Shown: one piece after another, positions 43,645 through 52,249 of the stretch
Layout: every line of letters begins with the position of its first letter
Numbering within the stretch: the first letter of the stretch is position 1
NCBI RefSeq assembly: GCF_041103235.1
Contig: NZ_JBGCUN010000002.1
Span: 428,501 to 492,500, forward strand
DNA: 64,000 nucleotides
Source: Yoonia sp. R2331
GTDB taxonomy: Bacteria > Pseudomonadota > Alphaproteobacteria > Rhodobacterales > Rhodobacteraceae
Reading direction: 5' to 3'
Notes under the pieces: generated by a model
The model's input: the letters and a program-made list of their open reading frames with translations, nothing else
What the model was told of the DNA's origin: nothing
Databases searched by the model: none
Translations under genes and position numbers: made by a program

Positions 43645-43678
43645 AAAAGGGCCGCACCCCGAAAGGTGCGGCCCTTTT
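43645..43678 (-). terminator. Rho-independent terminator after rpmJ
   Basis: AAAAGGGCCGCACC / GGTGCGGCCCTTTT, a 14-pair perfect stem with a short loop, 20 bp after the rpmJ stop. Confidence 0.85.
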
Positions 43679-43697
43679 GATCTGATGTCGCGGCGGT

Positions 43698-43823
43698 TTA
43701 GCCCTGGCGGGCTTTGAACCGGCGCTGCGTCTTGTTGATCACATAGACGCGGCCCTTGCGGCGCACGATGCGGCAATCGCGGTGGCGCTGCTTGAGCGAG
43801 CGGAGGGAGTTGCGAACCTTCAT
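43698..43823 (-). CDS. rpmJ: 50S ribosomal protein L36
   Basis: 41 aa. [22 protein letters not shown] and [13 protein letters not shown] is the standard L36 of alphaproteobacteria, the long variant lacking the zinc-binding Cys set. ATG at 43823 follows AAGGAAG. A strong terminator follows. Confidence 0.97.
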   Translation of the reverse strand: MKVRNSLRSLKQRHRDCRIVRRKGRVYVINKTQRRFKARQG

Positions 43824-43903
43824 GGGTTGCTTCCTTATCTCTGTCGCGGCGCGCGGATTGCGCCGAAGTTGCGTGTCTGGCCCCAGATGGGACCGGCGAA
43901 TTC

Positions 43904-43978
43904 TGGTGGACGATACTGGGATCGAACCAGTGACCCCTTCGATGTCAACGAAGTGCTCTACCGCTGAGCTAATCATCC
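43904..43978 (-). tRNA. tRNA-Val (anticodon GAC)
   Basis: 75 nt with encoded CCA. The acceptor stem GGATGAT pairs with ATCGTCC, the D-arm has TAGCTCAGCGGTAGAGC, the anticodon stem is CTTCG/CGAAG with loop TTGACAT (anticodon GAC) and the T-arm has GGTTCGATCCC. All stems close. Confidence 0.96.
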
Positions 43979-44130
43979 ATGTCCTGTACGAATCGGCGTC
44001 CCATAACGAAATAGGACGCGGGTTGATCCGCGTCGGTCAGGTGGGTCTATAAAAGGATCGCATCTGGGGATCAAGGGCTTTTGGTATTGAACCGAAACGC
44101 GCTAGGTTAGGGGCAGGAAGGGCGAATTTG

Positions 44131-44994
44131 ATGCGCCAGATGGCATATGAACTAAAGCATCCCAAAGACCGCACGACCAGTGTGGTTTTTGCCTCGCCGC
44201 ACAGCGGGCGGGATTACCCTGCGTCGTTTCTGGCGCGTGCACAGTTGAACGAACATGAAATCAGGTCGTCGGAGGATGCATTTGTCGATCAGCTGTTTGA
44301 CACCAGCCCCGATCACGGTGCGCCGTTTCTGACTGCGCGTGCGCCGCGCGCCTATGTGGACCTGAACCGCGCCCCCGAGGAGCTGGACCCTGCACTGATC
44401 GAAGGCGTGCGCAGGTTGTCACACAATCCGCGCGTCGCCAGCGGGCTGGGCGTGATTCCCCGCGTGGTCAGCAATGGCCGCCCGATCTATCGCGGCAAAA
44501 TCTCACTCGAGCAGGCGCACGGGCGGATCACGCAGTATTGGCGGCCCTATCACGATCAGTTGCAGACCCTGCTGGACGAAAGCCGCAATACCTTTGGCGA
44601 GGCCGTGCTGGTTGATTGCCATTCGATGCCGCACGAGGCGTTGGACAATGTGGGCACTGCTGGTGCGATGCGCCCCGATGTGGTGCTGGGTGACCGGTTT
44701 GGTGCCGCCGCCGCCAGCGCCATCGTCGAACAAATCGAAGCCGCGTTTGCGAGCGCAGGCCTGCGTGTGGCGCGCAATATGCCCTTTGCCGGGGCCTATA
44801 TCGCGCAGCACTATGGTCGCCCGTCGCGCCGCCAGCACGCCGTCCAGATCGAAGTGGACCGGGCATTGTATATGAACGAGCGGACGATGATGCCCAATGG
44901 CAACTTTGCCGCCTTCCGCGCCCTACTGGGTGGGGTGATCGCGGAGATCGCAGAAATCGGCCGCACCACACCGCAGCGGGTCGCGGCCGAATAG
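44131..44994 (+). CDS. N-formylglutamate amidohydrolase family protein
   Basis: 287 aa. VVFASPHSGRDYP (zinc-ligand region near 28), SEDAFVDQLF, PRAYVDLNRAPEELD, and VLVDCHSMPHEA (His ligand near 160) are intact. Family members hydrolyse N-formyl-glutamate at the end of histidine degradation or related N-formyl compounds; no hut genes are nearby, so the substrate is open. AGGAAGGG before ATG at 44131; MAYEL at 44143 is an alternative start. Confidence 0.87.
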   Translation: MRQMAYELKHPKDRTTSVVFASPHSGRDYPASFLARAQLNEHEIRSSEDAFVDQLFDTSPDHGAPFLTARAPRAYVDLNRAPEELDPALIEGVRRLSHNPRVASGLGVIPRVVSNGRPIYRGKISLEQAHGRITQYWRPYHDQLQTLLDESRNTFGEAVLVDCHSMPHEALDNVGTAGAMRPDVVLGDRFGAAAASAIVEQIEAAFASAGLRVARNMPFAGAYIAQHYGRPSRRQHAVQIEVDRALYMNERTMMPNGNFAAFRALLGGVIAEIAEIGRTTPQRVAAE

Positions 44995-45017
44995 GGCGAG
45001 CCATTTGCCCGCCGACC

Positions 45018-45299
45018 CTAGCCAAGCACTACGATATCGGACTGACCGGCCTTGCGGCGCAGCGCGTGCGTCTCTGCCAGGTCGGGATCGTTGATCCAGT
45101 TCTGTGCCGATTGAGTGTCGGGAAACGTGAGCACGGCGACCGTGTCGGTCAGTGTTGGTGTGCCATCAATCGCTATAAGGTTGCCACTGGCCCCCGCGAC
45201 CGCGCCACCATGGCGGGCCAGTGCGGGTCCGGCGAGTTCGCGGTAGGCGGCAAGGCTTTCAGGGTCGGCGATGGTCAGGTGTGCAATTGCGTAGGTCAT
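45018..45299 (-). CDS. DUF1330 family protein
   Basis: 93 aa ferredoxin-like fold. AIAHLTIADPESLAAYRELAGPALARHGG and VAVLTFPDTQSAQNWINDPD are the DUF1330 signature stretches. Function unknown. The ATG is at 45299 (MTYAIAHL). Longer upstream frames are shadows of the LysR gene. Divergent from the LysR-type regulator, its probable controller. Confidence 0.85.
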   Translation of the reverse strand: MTYAIAHLTIADPESLAAYRELAGPALARHGGAVAGASGNLIAIDGTPTLTDTVAVLTFPDTQSAQNWINDPDLAETHALRRKAGQSDIVVLG

Positions 45300-45392
45300 G
45301 GGTATCTCCTGTGTCTGGTCCAACTGACCTAACCAGCAGACCATCATGCGTAAACGCGTGCATATGCATTCACAATGTGCAAGAACGCATGT

Positions 45393-46265
45393 ATGGCAAT
45401 CAGTTGGGATGACTTGCGCACAGTTCTGGCGCTGGTGCGGGGCGGCACGCTGGCGACGGCTGCTGCAGAGCTGGGCGTGGCCTACACCACTGTTGCCCGC
45501 CGCGTTGCCCGCGCAGAGACAGCGATGGGTGTGACGCTGTTTGAACGGTTGGCCGAAGGGTATGTGCCAACTGAAACGGCACAACTGGTTGCAGAACATG
45601 CCGCAACAATGGAGCAATCGCAGGACGCGTTGCTGCGCGGGGTCTCTGGCAGGGACAAACGCTTGACCGGGAGGTTGACGGTGACCGCGCCGCAACTGCT
45701 GATCGGACCCGCAATGGGCAAAGCCATTGACGCCTTTTGTAAGGCCTACCCGGATGTGGCGCTGGATGTGCGGGCGACGAATACGCCGCTCGACCTCACC
45801 CGGCGCGAGGCTGATCTTGCCGTGCGGATCAGCCGCGACCCCGGAGACAGCCTGATGGGTTTGCGGTTGGCAGAACAGCAGACCGCCGCATTTGCCGCCC
45901 CCGACCTCGCGGATCGCCTGTTGCAGGACAAGTCGGTACCTGTGGAATGGCTGATTTATGCGGACTACGACGTGGTGCCCAAAGCGGTTGACCGAAGCTG
46001 GCCGGATCACCGGGTCAGGATACGGTTTGACGATATGGTGGCGATTCTTGGTGCGGCCAGGGCCGGGCTGGGCGTGGCGCGGCTGCCGTTCTTTCTTGGC
46101 CGCACGACACCGGGATTGGTGCAAATCTCGGTCTTGCCGCCACAGCCTTACATGGACATCTGGGTGGTGGCGCATCGGGACGTCTGGCCCTCAGCCAAGG
46201 TCACGGCCTTCCGGGATATCCTGTCGGCCCAGATGCGGGCCGACAGGGCGCTTTATGTCGCCTGA
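45393..46265 (+). CDS. LysR-family transcriptional regulator
   Basis: 290 aa. Winged HTH: WDDLRTVLALVRGGTLATAAAELGVAYTTVARRVARAETAMGVTLFER. Effector domain follows with LTVTAPQLLIGPAMGKAI and ADLAVRISRD. Start at 45393 (MAISWDD) is typical in position; an in-frame ATG at 45375 adds six residues. Divergent with DUF1330. The 3' end overlaps the ABC-F gene by 13 bp. Confidence 0.88.
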   Translation: MAISWDDLRTVLALVRGGTLATAAAELGVAYTTVARRVARAETAMGVTLFERLAEGYVPTETAQLVAEHAATMEQSQDALLRGVSGRDKRLTGRLTVTAPQLLIGPAMGKAIDAFCKAYPDVALDVRATNTPLDLTRREADLAVRISRDPGDSLMGLRLAEQQTAAFAAPDLADRLLQDKSVPVEWLIYADYDVVPKAVDRSWPDHRVRIRFDDMVAILGAARAGLGVARLPFFLGRTTPGLVQISVLPPQPYMDIWVVAHRDVWPSAKVTAFRDILSAQMRADRALYVA

Positions 46266-47773
46266 GCCATTTCGGTGGCGAAGAAATCCTCGGCGTCGTC
46301 AACTTCAACTAACCGCCGCCGGTCGATGAGCCAGAAGCGGTTGCCGACATTGCGCACGAAGCTGCGGTCGTGGCTGACCAGCAGGCAGGCCGCACCGTGG
46401 TGGATCAGCTCTTCCTCCAGTGCTTCTTGCCCTTCGATGTCTAGATGGTTGGTCGGTTCATCCAGCAGATAGAAATTGGGGTTGGTCAGGCGCAGCACCA
46501 GCATCGCAAGCCGCGCCTTTTGCCCGCCCGACAGACGCCCCAAAGGCACATCCTGCATCTGGTGCACCACGCCGGCGCCGGCCAGCAATCCGCGCGCGCG
46601 TTGATCGCCCACGTCGAACCGTGTGGTGATCACGGTCATCGGGCTGTCGGCAAGGTCAAGCTGGCTCAGGTGTTGATCCGCGTAGCCCGACACCACGGTC
46701 GGTGCGGATTTGACCGGGCTGTCGCCGCCTGAAAGGGCTGCGTTGATCAGGTTCACAAGCTGGGTCTTGCCCGTGCCATTGGCCCCGAGCAGTACCACGC
46801 GGTCGCCCGGTGTGATCCATTTCTGCCCCGTGCTATAAAGCGGGCGATCATCGGGCGTTGTGACCGCCACATCATCCAGCGTGATCAGCGCCTTGGCATG
46901 GGTGCCCGCGTTGACCAGCCTGATGTCGCCTGCTGATTGCTCCTGATGGGCGGGCTTGGCCGCCGCTTCCATCTTTTCGGCCCGTTCGGTCAGTTGTTTG
47001 GTCTTGGTAATTAACAAGTCGGAACCGGAGTTGATTCCGATATTCTTGAGCTTGGCGGCCTGTTTGCGCAGTTGCGTGGCCTTGTTGAGGTCATTGGCAA
47101 AGCGCCGGGCATCAGCGGCGTCGGCTTCTTCCAGTGCGGCCCGCGCACGGCTGAAGGACAGCGGAAAGTCGCGGCTGCGTTCGGCGCGCAGAAACAATGT
47201 GCGGGTGGTCACGGCATCCAGAAACGCCCGGTCGTGGCTGGTGATGATCACCGCGACATCGCGCGGCAGGCCCGCCAGCCAGTCCTGAAGCAGCGCGATC
47301 CGGTGCAGGTCGAGGTGGTTTGTCGGTTCATCCAGCAGCAGCACATCGGGTTCGGTGATCCAGGCAGCGGCCAAAAGGGCGGTGCGTTGCCAGCCGCCTG
47401 AAAGCTGATTCAACGGCTGGTGTTGCAGGTCGTATGGCACTGAGAGCGCGTCAAGGGCCACATCGACGCGCCAGGCCTCATAATCCTGCTGTTCAGGCGG
47501 AAGCGCCGCAAGAACGTGGTCATAAAGTGTGCGATCCAATGCGGTGTCAGGTACGTATTGCGCGACATGGCCGATACGCAGGCCCCGGGCGCGGGTGATC
47601 TCGCCCGTGGTGGCTTCGGTGTCGCCGGACAGGCAAGCCAACAGTGTGGATTTGCCACGTCCGTTGGCGGCGACGAGGCCCAGTCGGTCGCCCTTGTGCA
47701 GGGTCAGATCGAGGCCGGCGAAAAGAGGGTCAGCGAGCGTGACGCCGAGGTTGGTGATGTGAAGCAGGCTCAT
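46253..47773 (-). CDS. ABC-F family ATPase
   Basis: 506 aa, two ABC domains, no membrane part. First: Walker A AANGRGKST, signature LSGGWQRTALLAA, Walker B VLLLDEPTNHLD. Linker with charged helices (about 215-290: EEADAADARRFANDLNKATQLRKQAAKLKN). Second: GANGTGKTQ, LSGGQKARLAMLVLRL, FYLLDEPTNHLD. ABC-F proteins bind the ribosomal E site, relieve stalls or protect from antibiotics. The 5' leader (47774-47920) contains a short Arg-rich frame and alternative hairpins. Confidence 0.92.
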   Translation of the reverse strand: MSLLHITNLGVTLADPLFAGLDLTLHKGDRLGLVAANGRGKSTLLACLSGDTEATTGEITRARGLRIGHVAQYVPDTALDRTLYDHVLAALPPEQQDYEAWRVDVALDALSVPYDLQHQPLNQLSGGWQRTALLAAAWITEPDVLLLDEPTNHLDLHRIALLQDWLAGLPRDVAVIITSHDRAFLDAVTTRTLFLRAERSRDFPLSFSRARAALEEADAADARRFANDLNKATQLRKQAAKLKNIGINSGSDLLITKTKQLTERAEKMEAAAKPAHQEQSAGDIRLVNAGTHAKALITLDDVAVTTPDDRPLYSTGQKWITPGDRVVLLGANGTGKTQLVNLINAALSGGDSPVKSAPTVVSGYADQHLSQLDLADSPMTVITTRFDVGDQRARGLLAGAGVVHQMQDVPLGRLSGGQKARLAMLVLRLTNPNFYLLDEPTNHLDIEGQEALEEELIHHGAACLLVSHDRSFVRNVGNRFWLIDRRRLVEVDDAEDFFATEMAQAT

Positions 47774-47920
47774 GTGGTCAGTCCATAGAAAGAAGTGCCG
47801 GGGACCGGCGATTGGGCTGACGAATTCTGGTCAGCCCTGCAAACGTGTTCGCAGGGCGTGACGGGGGCCGTGCTGAAGTCGGCGTGTTACTCTGCGCATC
47901 AGCGTGGGCCCTCCTTTTGT
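47774..47920 (-). promoter_or_regulatory. Attenuator-like leader of the ABC-F gene
   Basis: Minus strand order: ribosome site AGGAGGG (47915-47909), a 22-codon leader frame, then hairpin A GCCCTGC/GCAGGGC (47857-47834), hairpin B GGGCTGAC/GTCAGCCC (47837-47814), and hairpin C GCCGG/CCGGC (47809-47797) followed by ACTTCTTTCT. A and B share four bases and cannot coexist. This is the layout of ribosome-mediated attenuation known for several antibiotic-inducible ABC-F genes. Confidence 0.6.
47831..47899 (-). CDS. Leader peptide of the ABC-F gene (22 aa)
   Basis: Starts MRRVTRRLQH; seven of 22 residues are Arg. AGGAGGG lies ten bases upstream of the ATG. The frame covers all of hairpin A and its stop falls within the shared A/B segment, so a ribosome paused in it would free hairpin B. 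Supports regulation rather than a functional peptide. Confidence 0.55.
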   Translation of the reverse strand: MRRVTRRLQHGPRHALRTRLQG

Positions 47921-47945
47921 TGAGCGTTGCAATTGGGGCGATACT

Positions 47946-47988
47946 AAATCTCTTTGAAGAGATTTAAACAGAATTTTTGAAAATTCTG
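47946..47988 (-). terminator. Two adjacent perfect hairpins after dinB
   Basis: AAATCTCT-TTGA-AGAGATTT (47946-47965) and CAGAATTTT-TG-AAAATTCTG (47969-47988), both AT-rich, between the dinB stop and the ABC-F leader. The order favours termination of dinB transcripts; T-runs are short. Confidence 0.55.
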
Positions 47989-47991
47989 CGC

Positions 47992-49272
47992 CTAGCGGAG
48001 AGCGCGGCCTTTCATGATGGCATCTGCGCCGAATTTCGCGCGGATCTTATCGGCGGCACGTTCAGCCTCTGCCCGTTTGCCGGCATCAGGGTCCAGCAGA
48101 TCACCTTCGCGGTCGGCGTCGGCATCGCCGGTGATGTCGCTGATACCCACCCCCAGCAGGCGGAACGGGCCACGGCCCGAAACCTGATCAAAAAGCCCGC
48201 GCGCGGTGCGATAGATCGTGTCGGTCAGTTGTGTCGGGTGCCGCAGGCTTTGCCGTTTGGACACCAGCTTGAAATCCGACGTCTTGAGCTTCAGCGTCAC
48301 CACGCGGCCTGCCTTGTCCTTGGCTTTGGCCCGCGCGCTGACCTTTTCAGACATCCGCCAAAGGTGCCCATCAAGGATGTCGATATCGGCGGTGTCTTCG
48401 TTGAATGTCGTTTCATTCGACAGGCCTTTGACGGGCGTATGGGATGAGATGCGGCGCCCATCCTCGCCACGGGCAAGGGAGTAGAGCCGCTCGCCCATGC
48501 CGCCAAATCTGTCATGCAGGTCGCGGCGGTCCCAGCGCAGCAGATCATCAAAAGTGCGGATGCCCGCCTTGGCCATCGAATCCTGCGCCACAGGACCAAT
48601 CCCCCAGATCAGGCGGACGGATTTGGGGCGCAGAAATGCGGTCGTCTCTTCTTTCCCGATGATCGAAAAGCCGCGCGGCTTATCAAGATCGGAGGCAACT
48701 TTCGCCAGAAATTTGTTGTGTGACAGCCCGATGGAGCCGGTCAGGCCAAGTTCGTCCTGCATCCGCTTGACCAGCCGGGCCAGCATGACGGCGGGGGGCT
48801 GACCGTGCAGCCGCGCGGTTCCCGACAGGTCCATGAACGCTTCGTCCAGGGACAGGGGTTCAACCACAGGGGTCAGCTCGTCCATCATCTCGCGGATTGC
48901 CTTTGAGGCCGCGACATAGGCGTCAAAGCGGGGTTTGACGACGATCGCCTCGGGGCAGAGCTTGAGCGCCTTGAACATCGGCATGGCGGATTTGACACCC
49001 TTGATCCGGGCGACATAGCAGGCTGTGGATACAACCCCGCGCCGTCCGCCGCCAATGATGACCGGTTTGTCGGCCAGGTCAGGATTGTCGCGTTTTTCGA
49101 CCGATGCATAGAAGGCATCGCAATCCATGTGTGCGATGCTAAGGTCAAAAAGCTCTGGGTGTGTGGTGACGCGCGGACTGCGGCAGTTGGGACACCGGCG
49201 GGTGTCCTCAAAAGGTGTCAGGCAATCGCGGCACAGGCTGGGCATGGGATCAGGATAAGGGGTCGGCGGCAT
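47992..49272 (-). CDS. dinB: DNA polymerase IV with N-terminal zinc ribbon
   Basis: 426 aa Y-family polymerase. Residues 1-35 form a four-Cys zinc ribbon (CRDC and CPNC), an extension absent from E. coli DinB. The palm has HMDCDAFYASVE and SLDEAFMDLSG with the catalytic acidic residues; SIGLSHNKFLAKVASD is the fingers loop. The thumb and little-finger domains follow. Error-prone bypass of damaged bases. The ATG at 49272 overlaps the divergent NUDIX ATG (CATG). Another ATG at 49245 would still keep the zinc ribbon. Confidence 0.92.
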   Translation of the reverse strand: MPPTPYPDPMPSLCRDCLTPFEDTRRCPNCRSPRVTTHPELFDLSIAHMDCDAFYASVEKRDNPDLADKPVIIGGGRRGVVSTACYVARIKGVKSAMPMFKALKLCPEAIVVKPRFDAYVAASKAIREMMDELTPVVEPLSLDEAFMDLSGTARLHGQPPAVMLARLVKRMQDELGLTGSIGLSHNKFLAKVASDLDKPRGFSIIGKEETTAFLRPKSVRLIWGIGPVAQDSMAKAGIRTFDDLLRWDRRDLHDRFGGMGERLYSLARGEDGRRISSHTPVKGLSNETTFNEDTADIDILDGHLWRMSEKVSARAKAKDKAGRVVTLKLKTSDFKLVSKRQSLRHPTQLTDTIYRTARGLFDQVSGRGPFRLLGVGISDITGDADADREGDLLDPDAGKRAEAERAADKIRAKFGADAIMKGRALR

Positions 49273-49711
49273 GGTCACAACAGAGCCGTTTTCAGGCAGC
49301 AAGGTCGCTCTGTTTCTGGGGGATCAGCTGTTGATCACGCTGCGCGACGATTTTGATCACATCCCCTTTCCTAACCTGTGGGATTTCCCGGGTGGCGCGC
49401 GCGACAACGATGAAACACCGTTTCAGACACTGGCCCGCGAGGTGATGGAAGAAGTCGGGCTGGTGCTGCCACGTGAGGCCATTTTGTGGGAAAGCGCGTT
49501 TCCGGCCGCCAACAACCCTGATGCACGTATCTGGTTTTTCGTGGCGCAAATGCCGGCCGGTACCGAGGCAGATATTGTCTTTGGGGATGAGGGGCAGGGG
49601 TGGAAACTGGTGTCGTTGGCGGACTTTCTGGAGATGAAGCAGGTTGTACCGACTTTCGCCGGGCGATTGCGGGTGTGGATGGCAGAAACAGGCGGTCTTT
49701 CAGAGGGTTAG
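49271..49711 (+). CDS. NUDIX hydrolase
   Basis: 146 aa. The NUDIX box GGARDNDETPFQTLAREVMEEVGL is complete (G-x5-E-x7-REVMEEVG). Hydrolyses nucleoside diphosphate derivatives, perhaps damaged nucleotides given the dinB neighbour. AAGGGG lies nine bases before ATG at 49271. Divergent from dinB with overlapping start codons. Confidence 0.85.
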   Translation: MVTTEPFSGSKVALFLGDQLLITLRDDFDHIPFPNLWDFPGGARDNDETPFQTLAREVMEEVGLVLPREAILWESAFPAANNPDARIWFFVAQMPAGTEADIVFGDEGQGWKLVSLADFLEMKQVVPTFAGRLRVWMAETGGLSEG

Positions 49712-49837
49712 ACATCGCTGAGTTGGCTGAAATCAGGTCACATCGCTTGCGTGAAACGGCCACAATCGGATGCCAATACCATTGCGAGCAGGCGGGTTGG
49801 CGCATATATGGGCCCCAGACACAAAGGATTACAAACG

Positions 49838-50731
49838 ATGCCGATTGAGCAACTTTTAGCGGATTTTCTGGGTCAGAATTTGGTTCTGATCCTTTTGGCA
49901 ATTTTCATTGTCATTTGCATTCTGGCTGGTGTGCGCATCGTGCCGCAGTCGCAGAAGTTTGTGGTCGAAAGGCTTGGCCGTTTGCGGTCTGTGCTGGGGC
50001 CGGGCATCAACTTTATCGTGCCGTTTCTGGACCGGGTGCGGCACAAGGTGTCGATCCTTGAGCGCCAGTTGCCGACCATGGCGCAGGACGCGATCACATC
50101 GGACAACGTGCTGGTGCAGGTTGAAACATCGGTCTTTTATCGCATCATCGAGCCTGAAAAGACCGTTTACCGGATCCGCGATGTGGATGCGGCGATTTCG
50201 ACGACAGTGGCGGGCATTGTCCGGTCAGAGATTGGCCGGATGGAGTTGGATCAAGTGCAAGCCAACCGCAGCCGGTTGATCGAAGCTGTGCGCGAACAGG
50301 TTGCCCAACAGGTGGATGACTGGGGGATCGAAGTGACGCGCGCCGAAATTCTGGACGTGAATCTGGATCAGGCGACGCGGGCTGCAATGTTGCAGCAGCT
50401 GAACGCCGAACGCGCACGCCGTGCGCAGGTGACAGAGGCCGAAGGCACCAAGCGGGCCGTGGAACTGCAAGCCGACGCAGAGCTATACGCTGCCGAGCAA
50501 GAGGCGAAAGCGCGCCGCGTGACGGCGGATGCCGAAGCTTATGCCACGCAGGTTGTCGCCGTCGCGATTGCCGAGAACGGTCTGGAAGCGGCGCAGTATC
50601 AGGTGGCACTCAAGCAGGTTGAGGCGCTTAATGCGCTGGGCAACGGCGAAGGCAAGCAGACGATTGTGCTGCCTGCCAATGCGATTGAGGCCTTTGGCGA
50701 TGCCTTCAAGATGCTGAAAGGTGGGCGCTGA
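49838..50731 (+). CDS. SPFH/stomatin-family membrane protein
   Basis: 297 aa. N-terminal helix LVLILLAIFIVICILAGVRIV (about 14-35), SPFH domain with KFVVERLGRLRSVLGPGINFIVPFLD and NVLVQVETSVFYRI, then a long Ala/Glu-rich coiled coil (RAAMLQQLNAERARRAQVTEAEGTKRAV). Similar to QmcA. Forms membrane microdomains together with NfeD proteins, which fits the next gene (overlap TGATG). AAAGGA precedes ATG. Confidence 0.9.
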   Translation: MPIEQLLADFLGQNLVLILLAIFIVICILAGVRIVPQSQKFVVERLGRLRSVLGPGINFIVPFLDRVRHKVSILERQLPTMAQDAITSDNVLVQVETSVFYRIIEPEKTVYRIRDVDAAISTTVAGIVRSEIGRMELDQVQANRSRLIEAVREQVAQQVDDWGIEVTRAEILDVNLDQATRAAMLQQLNAERARRAQVTEAEGTKRAVELQADAELYAAEQEAKARRVTADAEAYATQVVAVAIAENGLEAAQYQVALKQVEALNALGNGEGKQTIVLPANAIEAFGDAFKMLKGGR

Positions 50732-51000
50732 TGCTGAGCGATCAATGGTGGGTCTGGATGTCAGCGGCGCTGGCAATGGCCACGCTTGAGGTGATCGTGC
50801 CGGGCTACATCTTTCTGGGCTTTGCCGCAGGTGCGTTCTTTGTCGGCGCGATGCTGCTACTGGGCCTGACCGGTATGTCGCTGCCGGTGATGTTGGTGAT
50901 CTTTGCGGTCCTTTCGCTGATTGCCTTTCTGGCGCTGCGCAAGGTCTTTGGCCTGAAAAACGGTCAGGTGAAGATCTGGGACCGCGATATCAACGAATAA
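50731..51000 (+). CDS. NfeD-family small membrane protein
   Basis: 89 aa with two to three hydrophobic segments (VWMSAALAMATLEVIVPGYIFLGFAAGAFFVGAMLL and LPVMLVIFAVLSLIAFLAL). Lacks the C-terminal OB-fold of longer NfeD proteins; ends with KNGQVKIWDRDINE. Partner of the overlapping SPFH gene, the usual stomatin-NfeD pair. Confidence 0.82.
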   Translation: MLSDQWWVWMSAALAMATLEVIVPGYIFLGFAAGAFFVGAMLLLGLTGMSLPVMLVIFAVLSLIAFLALRKVFGLKNGQVKIWDRDINE

Positions 51001-51028
51001 CCTTTGGCGACGCAGATCTAGGGGGCGC

Positions 51029-51050
51029 GGCGGGGTAAACCCCGCCCTAC
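51029..51050 (+). repeat. REP-like palindrome, copy 2
   Basis: GGCGGGGT-AA-ACCCCGCC followed by CTAC, after the NfeD gene. Shares GGGGTNNACCCCGSCCTAC with the copy at 26183-26204. Confidence 0.6.
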
Positions 51051-51086
51051 CCAAGGGCCAAAGGTCGGCGCAGGGTTGCGCGTGTG

Positions 51087-51281
51087 CTAACGCGTCAGGC
51101 GGGGCGGTTCGAGGCTGCGTCGGGCGCGATGGGCCAGAATGTCTGACAGCAGCGCGGGACGCAGGGGTTTGCGGGTCTTGACCCGTGTCGGGACCGTCAC
51201 GATCCGTCCAGCGTGGGGAAGACAGACCTGAGCCTGATAGGCCTGCGTGCGGGGGTCGTAATGCAGGTCGCGGATTTCCAT
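51087..51281 (-). CDS. Small conserved-looking hypothetical protein (64 aa)
   Basis: MEIRDLHYDPRTQAYQAQVCLP, then GRIVTVPTRVKTRKPL and a basic tail. It looks like a compact beta protein and is rich in Arg. No family recognised. No rival on the other strand, and the composition is like neighbouring coding DNA. Confidence 0.6.
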   Translation of the reverse strand: MEIRDLHYDPRTQAYQAQVCLPHAGRIVTVPTRVKTRKPLRPALLSDILAHRARRSLEPPRLTR

Positions 51282-51370
51282 CGGATAAGCCTTTCAGCGT
51301 TGTGTCCTACAACTCTGACGTATGATTCCTTACCAAAGTTTCACCACGGCTCGCGTTTTCGTGAATCGGC

Positions 51371-52087
51371 CTAGGCGTTGGGCCGCGCAGCCTGGGGCGA
51401 GACCATTTCAGCCAGAATGGCCTGTGCTGCCGCACGTGGATCGGCGGCTTGCCAGATCGGGCGGCCGACCACGATGTGATCGACGCCATCGGCAATCGCC
51501 TGCGCGGGCGTTGCCACCCGTTTCTGATCGCCCAGCTCCGCGCCAGCAGGACGCACGCCGGGGGTCACGATCAGCTTGCCTGTCGCCTCTGGCAAGGCGC
51601 GGATCAGCGCGGCCTCTTGCGGGGATGCGATGACGCCATCGGCCCCGGCAGACAAAGCCTTGCCCGCGCGTTCCTGCACCAGATCGGTGATCGCGCCCGC
51701 CTTGATGCAGGATGCATCCAGATCGTCACGGTCAAGCGAGGTCAGGATCGTCACGGCCAGAATCTTCAGGTTGCTGTCACCGGCCCCTTCTTTGGCCGCA
51801 CGGACCACATGCGGATCGCCGTGCACGGTCAGAAAGTCGAGGTCGAATTGGCTGATGCCGCGCACTGCGGCCTCGACGGTGGCGCCAATGTCAAACAGCT
51901 TCATGTCCAGAAAGATACGCTTGCCGTGATCCTGCTTAAGCTCATTGGCCAGCGCCAGCCCGCCACCCGTCAGCATCCCCAGACCGATTTTGTAGAAATC
52001 AACGGCATCGCCCAGCTTTTCGGCCAGCGCCAGACCATCCAGAACGTTGGGCACATCGACGGCGACGATCAGGCGGTCATCTGACAT
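51371..52087 (-). CDS. pyrF: Orotidine 5'-phosphate decarboxylase
   Basis: 238 aa. IVAVDVPN, FYKIGLGML, IFLDMKLFDIGATVEAAVRG (catalytic Lys-x-x-x-Asp region of group 1, with DxKxxD), DGVIASPQEA and IVTPGVRPAG, DHIVVGRPI are all present. Last step of UMP synthesis. GAAAGGAG precedes ATG at 52087. Confidence 0.95.
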   Translation of the reverse strand: MSDDRLIVAVDVPNVLDGLALAEKLGDAVDFYKIGLGMLTGGGLALANELKQDHGKRIFLDMKLFDIGATVEAAVRGISQFDLDFLTVHGDPHVVRAAKEGAGDSNLKILAVTILTSLDRDDLDASCIKAGAITDLVQERAGKALSAGADGVIASPQEAALIRALPEATGKLIVTPGVRPAGAELGDQKRVATPAQAIADGVDHIVVGRPIWQAADPRAAAQAILAEMVSPQAARPNA

Positions 52088-52249
52088 TGGGCGGCTCCTT
52101 TCAAGGGTTCCGGGCGGGTCTAACCGGGCGGCGCAGAAGGGGCAAATGCAAATGACGCAGCCTGCGGGTTGCAAACTGCGCCATAGGGCTCGGTTGGGAC
52201 GTATCCGAGCATCCGCCGGACTGACGCCCTGCGGATATTTCAAGCGCCC

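Noticed and set aside
45300..46175. N-terminal extension of the DUF1330 gene
   Set aside because: This part is antisense to the LysR regulator; the DUF1330 domain begins at the ATG at 45299.
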